From NCBI RefSeq assembly GCF_900109705.1, contig NZ_FOAI01000017.1:1-64000 (forward strand): 64,000 nt of DNA, given 5' to 3'. The first letter of the stretch is position 1; each line of letters starts with the position of its first letter. The notes under the pieces were generated by a model, which saw only the letters and a program-made list of their open reading frames with translations, searched no databases and was not told where the DNA came from. Source of the stretch: Roseivivax marinus. Its GTDB lineage: Bacteria > Pseudomonadota > Alphaproteobacteria > Rhodobacterales > Rhodobacteraceae. The translations under genes were made by a program, and so were the position numbers. Shown here piece by piece: positions 1 through 7,130 of this stretch.

Positions 1-192
1 CTGCTCTTCCACCTGATCAGCCGCCTCTACGAGCGCACGTCAATCCTGGTGACCACGAACCTCGACTTCGGCGAATGGCCGAGCGTCTTCGGCGATGCCA
101 AGATGACCACCGCACTCCTCGACCGGCTCACCCACCACTGCGACATCGTCGAGACCGGCAACGAGAGCTGGCGCTTCAAGACACGAGCCTGA
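1..192 (+). CDS. istB: IS21-family helper ATPase IstB, C-terminal part only
   Basis: The reading frame is open from the window edge to a TGA at 190-192 and encodes the last 63 residues of an IstB-like AAA+ ATPase, the protein that helps the IS21 transposase IstA capture target DNA. Visible family features are the segment [18 protein letters not shown], containing the sensor-like TTN, and the closing NESWRFK. Walker A and B lie outside the window. Only 81 bases separate its stop from repeat structures that look like the end of the insertion sequence, which is the normal place for istB. The family call is firm from the C-terminus alone; the intactness of the whole element cannot be judged. Confidence 0.88.
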   Translation: MLFHLISRLYERTSILVTTNLDFGEWPSVFGDAKMTTALLDRLTHHCDIVETGNESWRFKTRA

Positions 193-272
193 GCCCCAAA
201 TAATCGCTGGCCCGATCCGGCTGCGCTGTATGACGGCTACACCGCATCGGGCCAGCTTCCCGTGCTCCCAAA

Positions 273-318
273 GGGGTCAGTTTTGGACGCCGATAAGGGG
301 TCCCGATTGGGCGCCGAT
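273..318. repeat. Tandem terminal repeats of the IS21-family element
   Basis: Two 22-bp units, 273-294 and 297-318, separated by AA. Both begin GGGGTC and end CGCCGAT. In IS21-type elements such multiple terminal repeats bind the transposase. The assignment rests on position next to istB and on the TGACA end right after them. Confidence 0.7.
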
Positions 319-1308
319 TGACACCTCCAATGCATTGCGCAGGGCGAGAGCATCTGCTTGCGCGGCTGCTGCTCGAGCAACCTTTTCCTCGGCAGCGGCT
401 TCGCGCTCCTCCATGTTGGTCTGGCGATTGTCGAGATCGCTCTCGCGCGCATCCTGTTCGTCCTGCCGCCGCTCCTGCGCACCCTCCCAGGCTTCGAGAT
501 CGGACAGCCGCGTTTCGCGGGATGCGATGTCGGCGGCCAATGCCTTGGCGCGTCCATACTCTTTCCGGGTCCAGCGATGCCGGCCAGGGCCGTAGCGAAG
601 CAGGCCGGATGTGGCGAACACCTCTCCGTGCAGCTCGTCCTGCCACGCTCGCATGGCGTCGCAATACGCCGCGTTGGCTTTCTTGCCCCGCGCCTTCGAC
701 TTCGGGCCGGCCGACATGTTGACTGCCGCTTTCGCCGCTCGGCCCGGATGCAGGTGATCGACACGACCTCTGACCGGGTCGATGGCGAAGACATGAAGGT
801 GAAGGTGCTCTTCGTCCCAGTGAACCACGCCGGCAAGCACACGTCCCCCAACCTTGCCGATCCGGTCGCACTCCCAATCGAGGGCTTGCTCCAGCACGTC
901 CAGGGACGATTGCCGGAGATCGGGATCCGCCAGGGCGGCTTCAGTTTTTACCGGCAACGAAAAGACGCTTGCGTAAAGCGACGCCGCATCGACACGGAGC
1001 TTGCGGGTGCGCGGGGCGCGCTTCTTGCCTCGCGCACCGCCTATGTAGGACTCCTCGACCTGAGATGCGTCCTGCTGCATCTGGCGCATGTCCCCGAACG
1101 AGCTTGCGGCGCGCGGCAGGATTTGCGGACCCGGGCGGCCGGGAATGACGTGCGCCGACGCACTCGCGATACGCTCTGCCTCGTCGAGGATTTCCTGCGC
1201 GCTCCATTTGCGCTCCCCGTTCTTCTTTTTCGCGTGCGGCTCCGGCCCATTTCCGTTCGATGGCTTGGCCGACCAAAGCTCCATATGCGCAAACTGATAT
1301 CCCGACAT
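277..1308 (-). pseudogene. MobV-type plasmid mobilization relaxase, truncated by IS insertion
   Basis: The N-terminal ~328 residues resemble Mob/Pre relaxases (MobV), which nick oriT and pilot the strand during conjugative mobilization. The key match is the metal-binding motif HWDEEHLHLHVF near residue 163, the HxDE...H-x-H signature of the family. After it comes a charged, probably coiled-coil segment rich in E, R and A, as is usual for this family. The inferred IS21 boundary is at 323. Downstream of it the frame continues for about 15 residues made of IS end sequence (ending GVQN) and then stops, so the native C-terminus has been cut off. The missing part may lie beyond the IS, left of the window. 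The catalytic domain is intact, so residual nicking activity is possible. Confidence 0.78.
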
Positions 1309-1413
1309 GCCCGCTTCCCCTTCTTGTGCTCAATCGCTGGGTGAAGCGGAATTAGGACTCCGGGGCGGGGGACCCGAAACGGTCGTACGAGAGCGCCTGC
1401 GGCGCCAGGTTCG

Positions 1414-1438
1414 TACACATAGGGACCGACTATGTGTA
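1414..1438. other. Candidate oriT hairpin upstream of the relaxase
   Basis: A perfect 9-bp inverted repeat (TACACATAG / CTATGTGTA) with a 7-nt spacer lies 106 bases upstream of the relaxase start. MobV systems usually have oriT, with an inverted repeat next to the nick site, just upstream of mob. Position and shape fit. No nick-site consensus can be claimed from sequence alone. Confidence 0.45.
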
Positions 1439-1517
1439 GTTCCGCAGCGCTGCGCTCGCTTCATACACGCCGCCGGCCAAAGGGGCGTTGCACCCCCTCT
1501 GGACACCCCCGGAGGGA

Positions 1518-1626
1518 GGGCGCTCGCCGCCCCTCCCTGTGACCCTCTCCGGCGCCTCCGGCGGGCAAGGGGGCATCGCTCGCCGCTCCCCCCTCTGCAC
1601 ACCCCCCTGGCGTCTCCGACGGGCCT
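1518..1626. repeat. Two imperfect ~57-base direct repeats
   Basis: CGCTCGCCGC occurs at 1521-1530 and again at 1577-1586. GGCGCCTCCGGCGGGC at 1551-1566 is echoed by GGCGTCTCCGACGGGC at 1609-1624. The two units are therefore in register with a period of 56-58 bases, with a more variable C-rich middle. They could be iteron-like protein-binding sites or simple duplication of C-rich DNA. Confidence 0.5.
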
Positions 1627-1775
1627 CTCGGGAGGTCGTTCCGCACTCCTCCCGCCGGCAGCCCCCTCCTGCTCCCGCCCCGCGCGGCCAGGAAAGGGTG
1701 CCCCTCTCCTGGACCTCTCCCATCGATACCGCGGCCGAACGAACGAACTGGGAACCATGGGTGACTCACGCGGCC

Positions 1776-1829
1776 GCGGCCTCCCATCGGTCCGGCTCTC
1801 TCTGCGAAGCCGGACCGATGGGAGGCCGC
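1776..1829 (+). promoter_or_regulatory. 22-bp perfect hairpin covering the ribosome-binding site of the 1831 gene
   Basis: Arms 1776-1797 and 1808-1829 are perfectly complementary over 22 bases with a 10-nt loop (CTCTCTGCGA). The right arm ends one base before the ATG at 1831 and contains the Shine-Dalgarno sequence GGGAGG (1820-1825). In mRNA the ribosome-binding site would be fully paired. A second hairpin of the same design precedes the next gene. A translational switch is an inference; transcription attenuation or a protein- or DNA-level role is also possible. Confidence 0.75.
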
Positions 1830-1830
1830 A

Positions 1831-2211
1831 ATGGATGACGACGAAATACTACTCGGCGAGATGGATCGCATGAGCCGCGATCTGGCGATCGCGGCTGACT
1901 GGTGCCGGATGAGGCATCCGAACGCGCCCCCGTACCCGTGGCTGGCCGTTGCGTATCTCCGGGACGACGGCGAAATATTACTCCTCGTCGGGGCTATGTC
2001 AGCAATCGCGGATTGTGACCTGCCGACAATACGCACCGACGCGCAATGGGCACTCGAGACCCTCGGCTATATCGCACGACCTTACCTTGTCTTTGGGCCG
2101 CGCATGGGCGTTACGGTCACGCCGGGCGGGGGCTCGGCTCACGAGCGTGCGGCGGGCCTGGCGCGCCTGCTGAAAGCAAGTCTGGCTGAACACCGCTCGG
2201 AACATCGGTAG
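1831..2211 (+). CDS. Small protein of unknown function, hairpin-preceded (126 aa)
   Basis: Not recognised as a known family. The ATG is 5 bases after a GGGAGG that lies in the 3' arm of a 22-bp hairpin. The protein is acidic at its start (MDDDEILLGEMDRM), then has the stretch SRDLAIAADWCRMR, a hydrophobic beta-like segment, and later TDAQWALETLGYIARPY. The RDL...A..WCR and LGY blocks recur in the same order in the next gene's product, so the two are probably diverged paralogues. No signal peptide, membrane segment or catalytic motif is visible. It sits between the relaxase control region and the second hairpin gene, so it is accessory-element cargo. Confidence 0.7.
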   Translation: MDDDEILLGEMDRMSRDLAIAADWCRMRHPNAPPYPWLAVAYLRDDGEILLLVGAMSAIADCDLPTIRTDAQWALETLGYIARPYLVFGPRMGVTVTPGGGSAHERAAGLARLLKASLAEHRSEHR

Positions 2212-2304
2212 CGATGCCAACGCATTTCCGGCCGCATCCGCATCCCGGACGATCACAGGCGTGGGTCATGATGCCATCGAACTATCTCGGGGCCATCGCC
2301 GGCA

Positions 2305-2348
2305 TCCTATTCCGTGCGGCCCTCCTGGCGAGGCCGCACGGAATAGGA
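2305..2348 (+). promoter_or_regulatory. 17-bp perfect hairpin covering the ribosome-binding site of the 2357 gene
   Basis: Arms 2305-2321 and 2332-2348 pair perfectly over 17 bases around a 10-nt loop (CTCCTGGCGA). The loop shares its first three and last four bases with the loop of the hairpin at 1776-1829. The right arm ends within the Shine-Dalgarno sequence TAGGAG (2344-2349), 7 bases before ATG 2357. Same geometry as the previous hairpin but with an unrelated stem sequence, so structure rather than sequence has been kept. Confidence 0.75.
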
Positions 2349-2356
2349 GCCAGACG

Positions 2357-2731
2357 ATGATGGACATGGATGACCCGCGACTGGACGCGTATATCGCGCG
2401 GGATCTCGGCAAGGCGTTGGTTTGGTGCCGCTTCGTGTTTCGCGGTTCGCCTGATCTCATGATCGTCGGCTACGCAGGTATCTGCATTTGCGGTGATCTC
2501 TCCATGCGAGCGAGCCTCAGCTCCGCCAAGGCGCAGGACGAGCGCGGTGCGCAAATCGTGACCGCGCAACAAGTCCTCGACGTACTCGGATACGGGCCGT
2601 GCGCCGACCACGATGGCGGAAAGCACCGAGGATTGGTGCGTATCAAACCTTTCCGGTTCTCTGCTCATGCCGAGATCCGGGTTATCACGGAAATCCGTTC
2701 CCTTCTGACTCCGCAGCAAGAGCCTCGCTGA
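2357..2731 (+). CDS. Small protein of unknown function, paralogue-like partner (124 aa)
   Basis: Not recognised. The ATG at 2357 is chosen because TAGGAG lies 7 bases upstream; an earlier in-frame ATG at 2261 would read straight through the hairpin. Blocks ARDLGKALVWCRFV near residues 14-27 and VLDVLGYG further on match the order of RDL-A-WCR and LGY in the preceding gene's product. The tail RVITEIRSLLTPQQEPR is basic. No transmembrane or enzymatic motif is seen. It is cargo on the same mobilizable or integrated element, followed after 31 bases by a third long inverted repeat. Confidence 0.68.
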   Translation: MMDMDDPRLDAYIARDLGKALVWCRFVFRGSPDLMIVGYAGICICGDLSMRASLSSAKAQDERGAQIVTAQQVLDVLGYGPCADHDGGKHRGLVRIKPFRFSAHAEIRVITEIRSLLTPQQEPR

Positions 2732-2762
2732 CGGCGTTGCGCAGGGCATTCGGATAGCCCAA

Positions 2763-2816
2763 GGTGCTGCTGTCGAGGTCGGCCTATTAGGGGAGGCCGA
2801 CGTCGAGAGCAGCACC
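2763..2816. repeat. Third long inverted repeat of the accessory region
   Basis: Arms 2763-2785 and 2794-2816 pair over 23 positions with two G-G mismatches and an 8-nt loop (ATTAGGGG). It lies 31 bases after the preceding stop codon. Unlike the two earlier hairpins it does not reach the next start codon, so it may instead end transcription, though no T-run follows. The right arm carries GGGAGG just as the first hairpin does. Confidence 0.7.
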
Positions 2817-3026
2817 GCCCGGCCGAAGGGTTCGATCTCTGTCGACTCTTAGGAATAGGAGGCGAGATGCACATGCGGCCCGGAACAGCCGCGCATTTCG
2901 CTCGACAGGCGAAGATACGTCTTCGCCCGCCCGTCGCCGCCACCCCTCCTGGGCGGCGACGCCTTGAACGAGACCGGCAATTCTCGAGGACGACGTGTCA
3001 TCGACCGGATCTCGGGAGATCCCCGA

Positions 3027-3389
3027 ATGGGACAAAAGCAGACGATCTTCGTCAACCCGACCAACGGGACCCCAAGCTTCGCGGCAGAAAGTCTAACCAA
3101 GAGCTTTCTCTCGCGCCACGGCGCGGGCCTCGACGACCTTCTGCGACGCTTCAATGGCGTCTCCGGCCCCGAGTTCCGGGCGGCGATCGAGCGGGCCTAC
3201 GGACCCGGACAGACGACGCCGGAACTGGCGATCGCTCTCGATGAAGCCGCGGACACGCTGCTCAGCCTGCTCGGTGAGCCCGTTATCGCCCTCGAAGTGG
3301 ACAATGGCCGCCGCTTGGAGGTCGACGCCGGACTGCGCTGGTACGCCGCGCGCATGACCGATCTCGCGAAGGCCGCGCGGTCGATGTGA
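3027..3389 (+). CDS. Unknown small protein near the tRNA-Leu end of the island (120 aa)
   Basis: Not recognised. ATG 3027 is preferred because GGGAG sits 8 bases upstream; a TTG at 2964 would add 21 residues. The protein begins MGQKQTIFVNPTNGTPSF, has helical segments around LLRRFNGVSGPEFRAAIERA and ends with ALEVDNGRRLEVDAGLRWYA. The composition looks like a real soluble protein, unlike the Arg-rich alternative frame beginning at 2867. It is the last gene before the tRNA, about 120 bases from the tRNA 3' end. A role in the element is likely, but none can be named. Confidence 0.65.
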   Translation: MGQKQTIFVNPTNGTPSFAAESLTKSFLSRHGAGLDDLLRRFNGVSGPEFRAAIERAYGPGQTTPELAIALDEAADTLLSLLGEPVIALEVDNGRRLEVDAGLRWYAARMTDLAKAARSM

Positions 3390-3510
3390 TCGAGGCGGCT
3401 ACCCGCGCGTCTCGTGACGTCTCCGTGGGGCAACTTGTGGGGCAGTTTTCGGAAGAAAAACGCCAGCAACTTCAGAAATTCAAGCATACTTGGATTTTTG
3501 GGGTTGCAAA

Positions 3511-3595
3511 TGGTGCCCAGGAGAGGACTCGAACCTCCACGCCTTGCGGCACAGGTACCTGAAACCTGCGCGTCTACCAATTCCGCCACCTGGGC
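3511..3595 (-). tRNA. tRNA-Leu(CAG)
   Basis: On the minus strand the sequence from 3595 down begins GCCCAGGTGGCGGAATTGG and ends CTGGGCACCA. It folds as a class II tRNA with a long variable arm (TGCCGCAAGGCG). The anticodon stem CAGGT/ACCTG encloses the loop TTCAGGT, giving anticodon CAG for codon CUG, the main leucine codon in GC-rich genomes. CCA is encoded. Its 3' end faces the accessory region, the usual orientation for an island integrated at a tRNA. Confidence 0.96.
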
Positions 3596-3612
3596 ACGGG
3601 AGCGTGACGGGG

Positions 3613-3641
3613 CGTTTATGCCCGGAGCCGGGTGGTGTCAA
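3613..3641 (-). promoter_or_regulatory. Sigma-70-type promoter of tRNA-Leu
   Basis: On the minus strand a perfect -35 TTGACA (3641-3636) is followed by exactly 17 bases and then TAAACG (3618-3613) as a weak -10. That places the transcription start a few bases upstream of the tRNA 5' end at 3595. Confidence 0.65.
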
Positions 3642-3756
3642 CGGCGATTCCGCAGGTTTTTCGACCCGGTTCTCCGCGATGCCCGGTCGCTTGCCGAACG
3701 GGGTCGCGGGGGCTAGACAGTCACGCAACGCACCCCCGCGCGAGGAGAGCGACATC

Positions 3757-4746
3757 ATGCCCAAGGCCAAGCTCGTCACGATATTCGGCGGCTCCGGATT
3801 CGTCGGCCGCTACATCGCCCGCCGCATGGCGCAGGAGGGCTGGCGCGTGCGCGTGGCGGTTCGGCGCCCGAACGACGCGATCTACGTGCGTCCCTACGGC
3901 GTTGTCGGCCAGGTGGAGCCGGTCTTCTGCAATATTCGCGACGACGACAGCGTTCGCGACGTGCTGCGCGGGGCGGATGCCGCGGTGAACTGCGTGGGCG
4001 TTCTGGCGGAGACGGGCAAGAACACCTTCGAGGCCGTGCAGCAGGAGGGGGCCGCAAGGGTCGCGCGCATTGCCGCCGAGCTGGAAACGCCGCGGTTGAT
4101 CCAAATCTCGGCGATTGGCGCGGACGCCGACTCGGACAGCGCCTACGCACGCACCAAGGCCGCGGGCGAGAAGGCGATCCTTGACGCATACCCGCAGGCG
4201 ATCATCCTGCGACCGTCGATCATCTTCGGTCCCGAGGACGAATTCTTCAACCGCTTCGGCAAGATGGCCCGAATGGGACCGGTCCTGCCGGTCGTCGGCG
4301 CCTCGACCCGCTTCCAGCCGGTCTATGTGGACGACGTCGCGCAGGCGGCGGTGAAGGGCGTGCTCGGGCAGGCCGCGCCGGGGATCTACGAGCTGGGCGG
4401 GCCGGACGTGAACACGTTCCGCGAGCTCATGGTCTACATGCTGTCGGTGATCCGTCGGCGCTGCCTGATCGTGAACGTGCCGTTCTGGGCCGCCTCGATC
4501 ATGGGGCGCGGGTTCGACCTGCTGCAGAAGCTCAGCTTCGACATGATCGATCCGGCAATCACCCGCGATCAGGTGGCGAACCTGCGCCGGGACAACGTGG
4601 TGGGCGACGGGGTCAAGACCTTCGCCGATCTCGGGATCGAGCCGACCTCGCTCGAGGCCGTGGTGCCAGAGTACCTGTGGCGCTTCCGCCCGTCGGGTCA
4701 GTATTCCGACATCAAGCAGTCGGCGCAGAACCTGCCGGGCAACTGA
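3757..4746 (+). CDS. NDUFA9-like NAD(P)-binding epimerase/dehydratase family protein
   Basis: A 329-residue extended short-chain dehydrogenase-like protein with the N-terminal nucleotide-binding motif FGGSGFVGRYIARRM (residues ~9-23). The segment ISAIGADADSDSAYARTKAAGE contains the Y-x-x-x-K pair, and LRPSIIFGPEDEFFNRF follows. This matches the bacterial relatives of the complex I accessory subunit NDUFA9, which are common next to housekeeping genes in alphaproteobacteria. The substrate is unknown; some members act in quinone or electron-transport biology, which is only an analogy here. ATG 3757 has AGGAGAG 8 bases upstream, and the frame continues upstream only through the tRNA. It is the first core gene after the island. 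Confidence 0.85.
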   Translation: MPKAKLVTIFGGSGFVGRYIARRMAQEGWRVRVAVRRPNDAIYVRPYGVVGQVEPVFCNIRDDDSVRDVLRGADAAVNCVGVLAETGKNTFEAVQQEGAARVARIAAELETPRLIQISAIGADADSDSAYARTKAAGEKAILDAYPQAIILRPSIIFGPEDEFFNRFGKMARMGPVLPVVGASTRFQPVYVDDVAQAAVKGVLGQAAPGIYELGGPDVNTFRELMVYMLSVIRRRCLIVNVPFWAASIMGRGFDLLQKLSFDMIDPAITRDQVANLRRDNVVGDGVKTFADLGIEPTSLEAVVPEYLWRFRPSGQYSDIKQSAQNLPGN

Positions 4747-4963
4747 AACCGGCGCGCCGGCGCGGCGCGCGCCGGCCGCAGGTCAGCTGCGCCCGAGCAG
4801 AGCCCGATGCCGTGCAGGTTCCGGCAGCGGTCCTGAACGCTCTTCCGGCTTTCGCGGCATGGCGTTTTCCTGCCTGCCGGATGCGCCTTGCCCGGCCCGC
4901 CTCGCTCGGTCGGCCTTGGAAGCGCCGAGCGGTGCGGGGCGGTCGCCGCTCGTCGACGCGCCC

Positions 4964-5221
4964 TCAGCCCTTGGTCAGCCGCTCGAACAGCTCCGCGTTG
5001 CGGCAGAAGGAGGGTGTGGCGGGCTGCGGTGCCGTCGTCTCCGCCAGCCAGTGCGTGCACGCATCCGGCGCGCTGCAGCCGGCGCAGGCGAGCACCGCGT
5101 CGTCGATCTCTCCGATCCGGACCTCGCCCCGCAGGGCGGCCTTCTCGAGGTCCACTCCGCGCGCGGTTGCCATGCGGTCCACCAGGTCCGCGTGGCGTTT
5201 GAGGGTGTCGCGTCCGAGCAT
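4964..5221 (-). CDS. DUF6455 family protein (85 aa)
   Basis: A small acidic protein beginning MLGRDTLKRHADLVDRMA and carrying four cysteines in the pattern CAGC...C....C (ACAGCSAPDACTHWLAE and SFCRN). This matches DUF6455 proteins of Rhodobacterales. The cysteine spacing suggests a metal or redox site, but no function is established. ATG 5221 follows GGGAG on the minus strand. Its reading frame lies between the epimerase and an M48 protease, transcribed away from the former. Confidence 0.75.
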   Translation of the reverse strand: MLGRDTLKRHADLVDRMATARGVDLEKAALRGEVRIGEIDDAVLACAGCSAPDACTHWLAETTAPQPATPSFCRNAELFERLTKG

Positions 5222-5325
5222 GTCGCCGTCTCCCGATCTCTGCGTTCGGGAACCAGCGTGGCAGACATCACCGCGGATCGCCTTGATGCAGGTCAATGCG
5301 CCGGCGGACCGCGGCCGGATGTGAC

Positions 5326-6090
5326 TCAGAGCCGGGCTGCGGTCCGGCGCACCACGTCGATCCGTGCGGCGTTGGGCGGATGCGAGCCGAGGAAGCGATT
5401 GCCGGGATCGGGGATGCGGGTGAAGAACTCGGCCCCCCGGATCGGGTTGAACCCGGCCCGCGACGTGATGACCGTGCCCAGCTGGTCCGCCTCCAGCTCG
5501 AAATCCTTGGAGTAGCTGCGCGCGCCCACGGTCGCCCCGAACTCCTCGGCCGAGCGCACGGCTTCGGCGCTGGCGCCGGTCATCGCGGCGAGGCCCGAGA
5601 AGACCACCGCGCCCACGGCGGCGTTCTGCTGCGTGCGCTGCAGGTGTCCGAGGATGTGGTGCGAGGCCTCGTGCCCCATGACGAAGGCCAACTCGTCGGC
5701 ATTCTCCACGGTGGCGATGAGCGCGAGGTTGAACGCCAGCACCGGTCGGCCCGCGCGATCCACCGTCTGGAAGGCGTTGGGCAGCTGTCCGGGGCGGTCG
5801 TCGACCACGATGATGAAGTTGCAGTTGGCGTTCGGCGCCACGCGCCGGCATTCCGATTCCGCCACCGGCTCCACGGTGTTGGTCACCTGCACGAAGGTCC
5901 GGGCGGCACGCTCGGCCCGGCCCTTGAGCTGGCCATCCTCGGTCAGAAGCTCTCCGCCAGGGCGCGTTGTCGGGACGCCCCCACCACCCGGCGAGGGTCG
6001 CGCGGTGCCTCCACCGGTCGTGGTCGACACGTCGATGGGCGCGCAGGCGGCCGAGAGAAGGGTCAGGGTGAGAATGGCGATCCAGCGCAT
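5326..6090 (-). CDS. M48-family zinc metalloprotease, lipoprotein
   Basis: A 254-residue protein with an N-terminal lipobox (LLSAAC, Cys16), so probably anchored in the envelope, followed by a Gly/Pro/Thr-rich linker. The catalytic zinc motif HEASHH (HExxH) stands near residues 142-147, and the downstream FELEADQLG supplies the third ligand Glu, as in M48 peptidases of the BepA/LoiP/YcaL group. These proteases act in outer-membrane protein quality control. It is followed by the DUF6455 gene on the same strand, about 100 bases away. The family call is strong; the physiological substrate is not known. Confidence 0.88.
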   Translation of the reverse strand: MRWIAILTLTLLSAACAPIDVSTTTGGGTARPSPGGGGVPTTRPGGELLTEDGQLKGRAERAARTFVQVTNTVEPVAESECRRVAPNANCNFIIVVDDRPGQLPNAFQTVDRAGRPVLAFNLALIATVENADELAFVMGHEASHHILGHLQRTQQNAAVGAVVFSGLAAMTGASAEAVRSAEEFGATVGARSYSKDFELEADQLGTVITSRAGFNPIRGAEFFTRIPDPGNRFLGSHPPNAARIDVVRRTAARL

Positions 6091-6203
6091 GAAGGCTCCG
6101 GTCGAAAAAGGGTGTAGCCCATGATTAGGCGGGGCGCAGGGCAGGGGCCAACCCTTTTTCCCCTTGGCTTGGCGGCAGCCCGCTCACCTCTACGTCATCT
6201 CGC

Positions 6204-6590
6204 ATGAGCGACGATCTGACGGTCATCTACAACGACACCTGCCCGATCTGCGCCCGCGAGGTCCGGGGCTACAAGCGCATGACCCGGGCGCAGGACCTCG
6301 ATATCGCCTATCGTGGCCTCTCGGAGGGCGAGCTCGACCGGTTCGGTCTGACACGGCGCGAGGCCGCGCGGCGGTTCCACGTGATGAAGGATGGCGAGGT
6401 CCACGACGGCGTGGCCGCCTTCGCGCTGGTGTGGGAACGGATTCCGCGGCTGCGCTGGCTCGCTCGGGCGGTCCGGTTGCCGGTGGTGCGGCCGGTCGCG
6501 GAGGTGCTCTACGACCACGTGGCGGCCCCGGCGCTCTTTGCGCTGCACCGGCGGCGCGAGAGGCTAGGCAAGGCGGTGCGGCGGGGCTAG
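6204..6590 (+). CDS. DUF393 / DCC-family thiol-disulfide oxidoreductase-like protein
   Basis: 128 residues with the defining motif DTCPICAREV (D-x-x-C-P-x-C) near residues 11-20, a thioredoxin-like redox site. The family is widespread and thought to carry out thiol-disulfide chemistry, but the substrate is unknown. No signal peptide is seen. The ORF ends 9 bases before the next small gene, suggesting co-transcription. Confidence 0.85.
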   Translation: MSDDLTVIYNDTCPICAREVRGYKRMTRAQDLDIAYRGLSEGELDRFGLTRREAARRFHVMKDGEVHDGVAAFALVWERIPRLRWLARAVRLPVVRPVAEVLYDHVAAPALFALHRRRERLGKAVRRG

Positions 6591-6599
6591 GCTGATCCC

Positions 6600-6830
6600 A
6601 TGTTCAGCATCGAGCACGAATTCGACTCCACCGTCGTGACCCTCGTGGACGAGGGCGCCTCGCATCTTCAGGAAGACGTCATCGTCAACAGCTTCGAGGA
6701 GTGCATCACCGTCGAGCAGTACGATCCCCGCACGGATTCAATGCAGCGGATCACCCTCTCGATCACACAGATGCGCGACCTCGCCGCCGCGATCCAGCTG
6801 CCGGAAGGGGTCTACACCCGGAAGAAGTAG
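6600..6830 (+). CDS. Conserved small hypothetical protein (76 aa)
   Basis: An acidic 76-residue protein (MFSIEHEFDSTVVTLVDEG...) with no recognised domain. It has regular alternating hydrophobic strands and ends LPEGVYTRKK. Similar short proteins are familiar in Rhodobacterales genomes, but without function. It starts 9 bases after the DCC-family gene and probably shares its transcript. Confidence 0.72.
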   Translation: MFSIEHEFDSTVVTLVDEGASHLQEDVIVNSFEECITVEQYDPRTDSMQRITLSITQMRDLAAAIQLPEGVYTRKK

Positions 6831-6869
6831 GGCCAGGCATCCACCTACGATACGAGCCTGCCCTTGCGC

Positions 6870-7130
6870 CTAGTCCTCAACCCGGAATGCCTTGTCCCGT
6901 GACGTGCTCCCCGACACGAGCGTCAGCCGCGACTTGGCGATGCCGAGAGCCCGGGCCAGTGCTTCGGTGACCGCGCGGTTGGCCTTGACGTCCTCGGGCG
7001 GCGCGGTCACGCGTACCTTCAGGCTGCCGTCCTCTTGCAGATCGACCGAGGTTCGGCCGGCGCGCGGCGTGACGCGGAGGCGCAGCACCGCGCCCGGCGT
7101 GGCGAGGTGGGACAGCGCAGCGCGGGACAT
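6870..7130 (-). CDS. DUF167 (YggU-like) family protein
   Basis: 86 residues from the ATG at 7130; a GTG at 7169 would add 13 residues. The core LRLRVTPRAGRTSVDL followed by LKVRVTAPPEDVKANRAVTEALA and ending SRLTLVSGSTSRDK is the standard DUF167 pattern, including the PRA and the K-AN motifs. The family has a known small alpha/beta fold but no settled function. It is convergent with the preceding small gene and stands alone. Confidence 0.85.
   Translation of the reverse strand: MSRAALSHLATPGAVLRLRVTPRAGRTSVDLQEDGSLKVRVTAPPEDVKANRAVTEALARALGIAKSRLTLVSGSTSRDKAFRVED

Larger units (their letters stand above)
1..323. mobile_element. IS21-family insertion sequence, right-hand part
   Basis: This piece consists of the istB tail followed by a terminal region with two 22-bp imperfect direct repeats (273-294 and 297-318), each ending in GCCGAT, and then TGACA at 319-323. 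IS21-family ends characteristically carry tandem transposase-binding repeats and start with TGTCA when read inward. That fits an outer boundary at about 323. The element lies inside a relaxase reading frame that runs on the other strand. The other end, the transposase gene and the target duplication are outside the window, so element size and direct repeats cannot be confirmed. Confidence 0.8.
1309..1830. other. Gene-free leader region of the mobilizable element
   Basis: About 520 bases without a convincing gene; possible frames here are Arg/Pro-rich and look like noise. The stretch contains the candidate oriT hairpin (1414-1438), a C-rich block with two diverged copies of a unit about 57 bases long (1518-1626), and the left arm of the long hairpin that runs into the next gene. 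Such a mix of inverted and direct repeats beside a relaxase is what a transfer origin or control region looks like, but no specific function is shown. Confidence 0.5.

Noticed and set aside
1776-2816. Integron attC sites as the nature of the hairpins
   Set aside because: No integron integrase, no RYYYAAC / GTRRRY core sites at the arms, and the stems are perfect instead of bulged. The hairpins cover ribosome-binding sites, which attC sites do not.
2867-3244. Open frame with a good GGAGGCGAG ribosome-binding site
   Set aside because: The product is Arg/Pro-rich with no protein-like pattern, and the 3027 frame overlaps it with much better composition. The ribosome-binding site is noted, but the frame is not called.
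3390-3510. C-terminal remnant of a tyrosine integrase next to the tRNA
   Set aside because: An open frame exists but shows no catalytic Tyr motif, and frames that read through tRNA genes often look like this; too weak to annotate.
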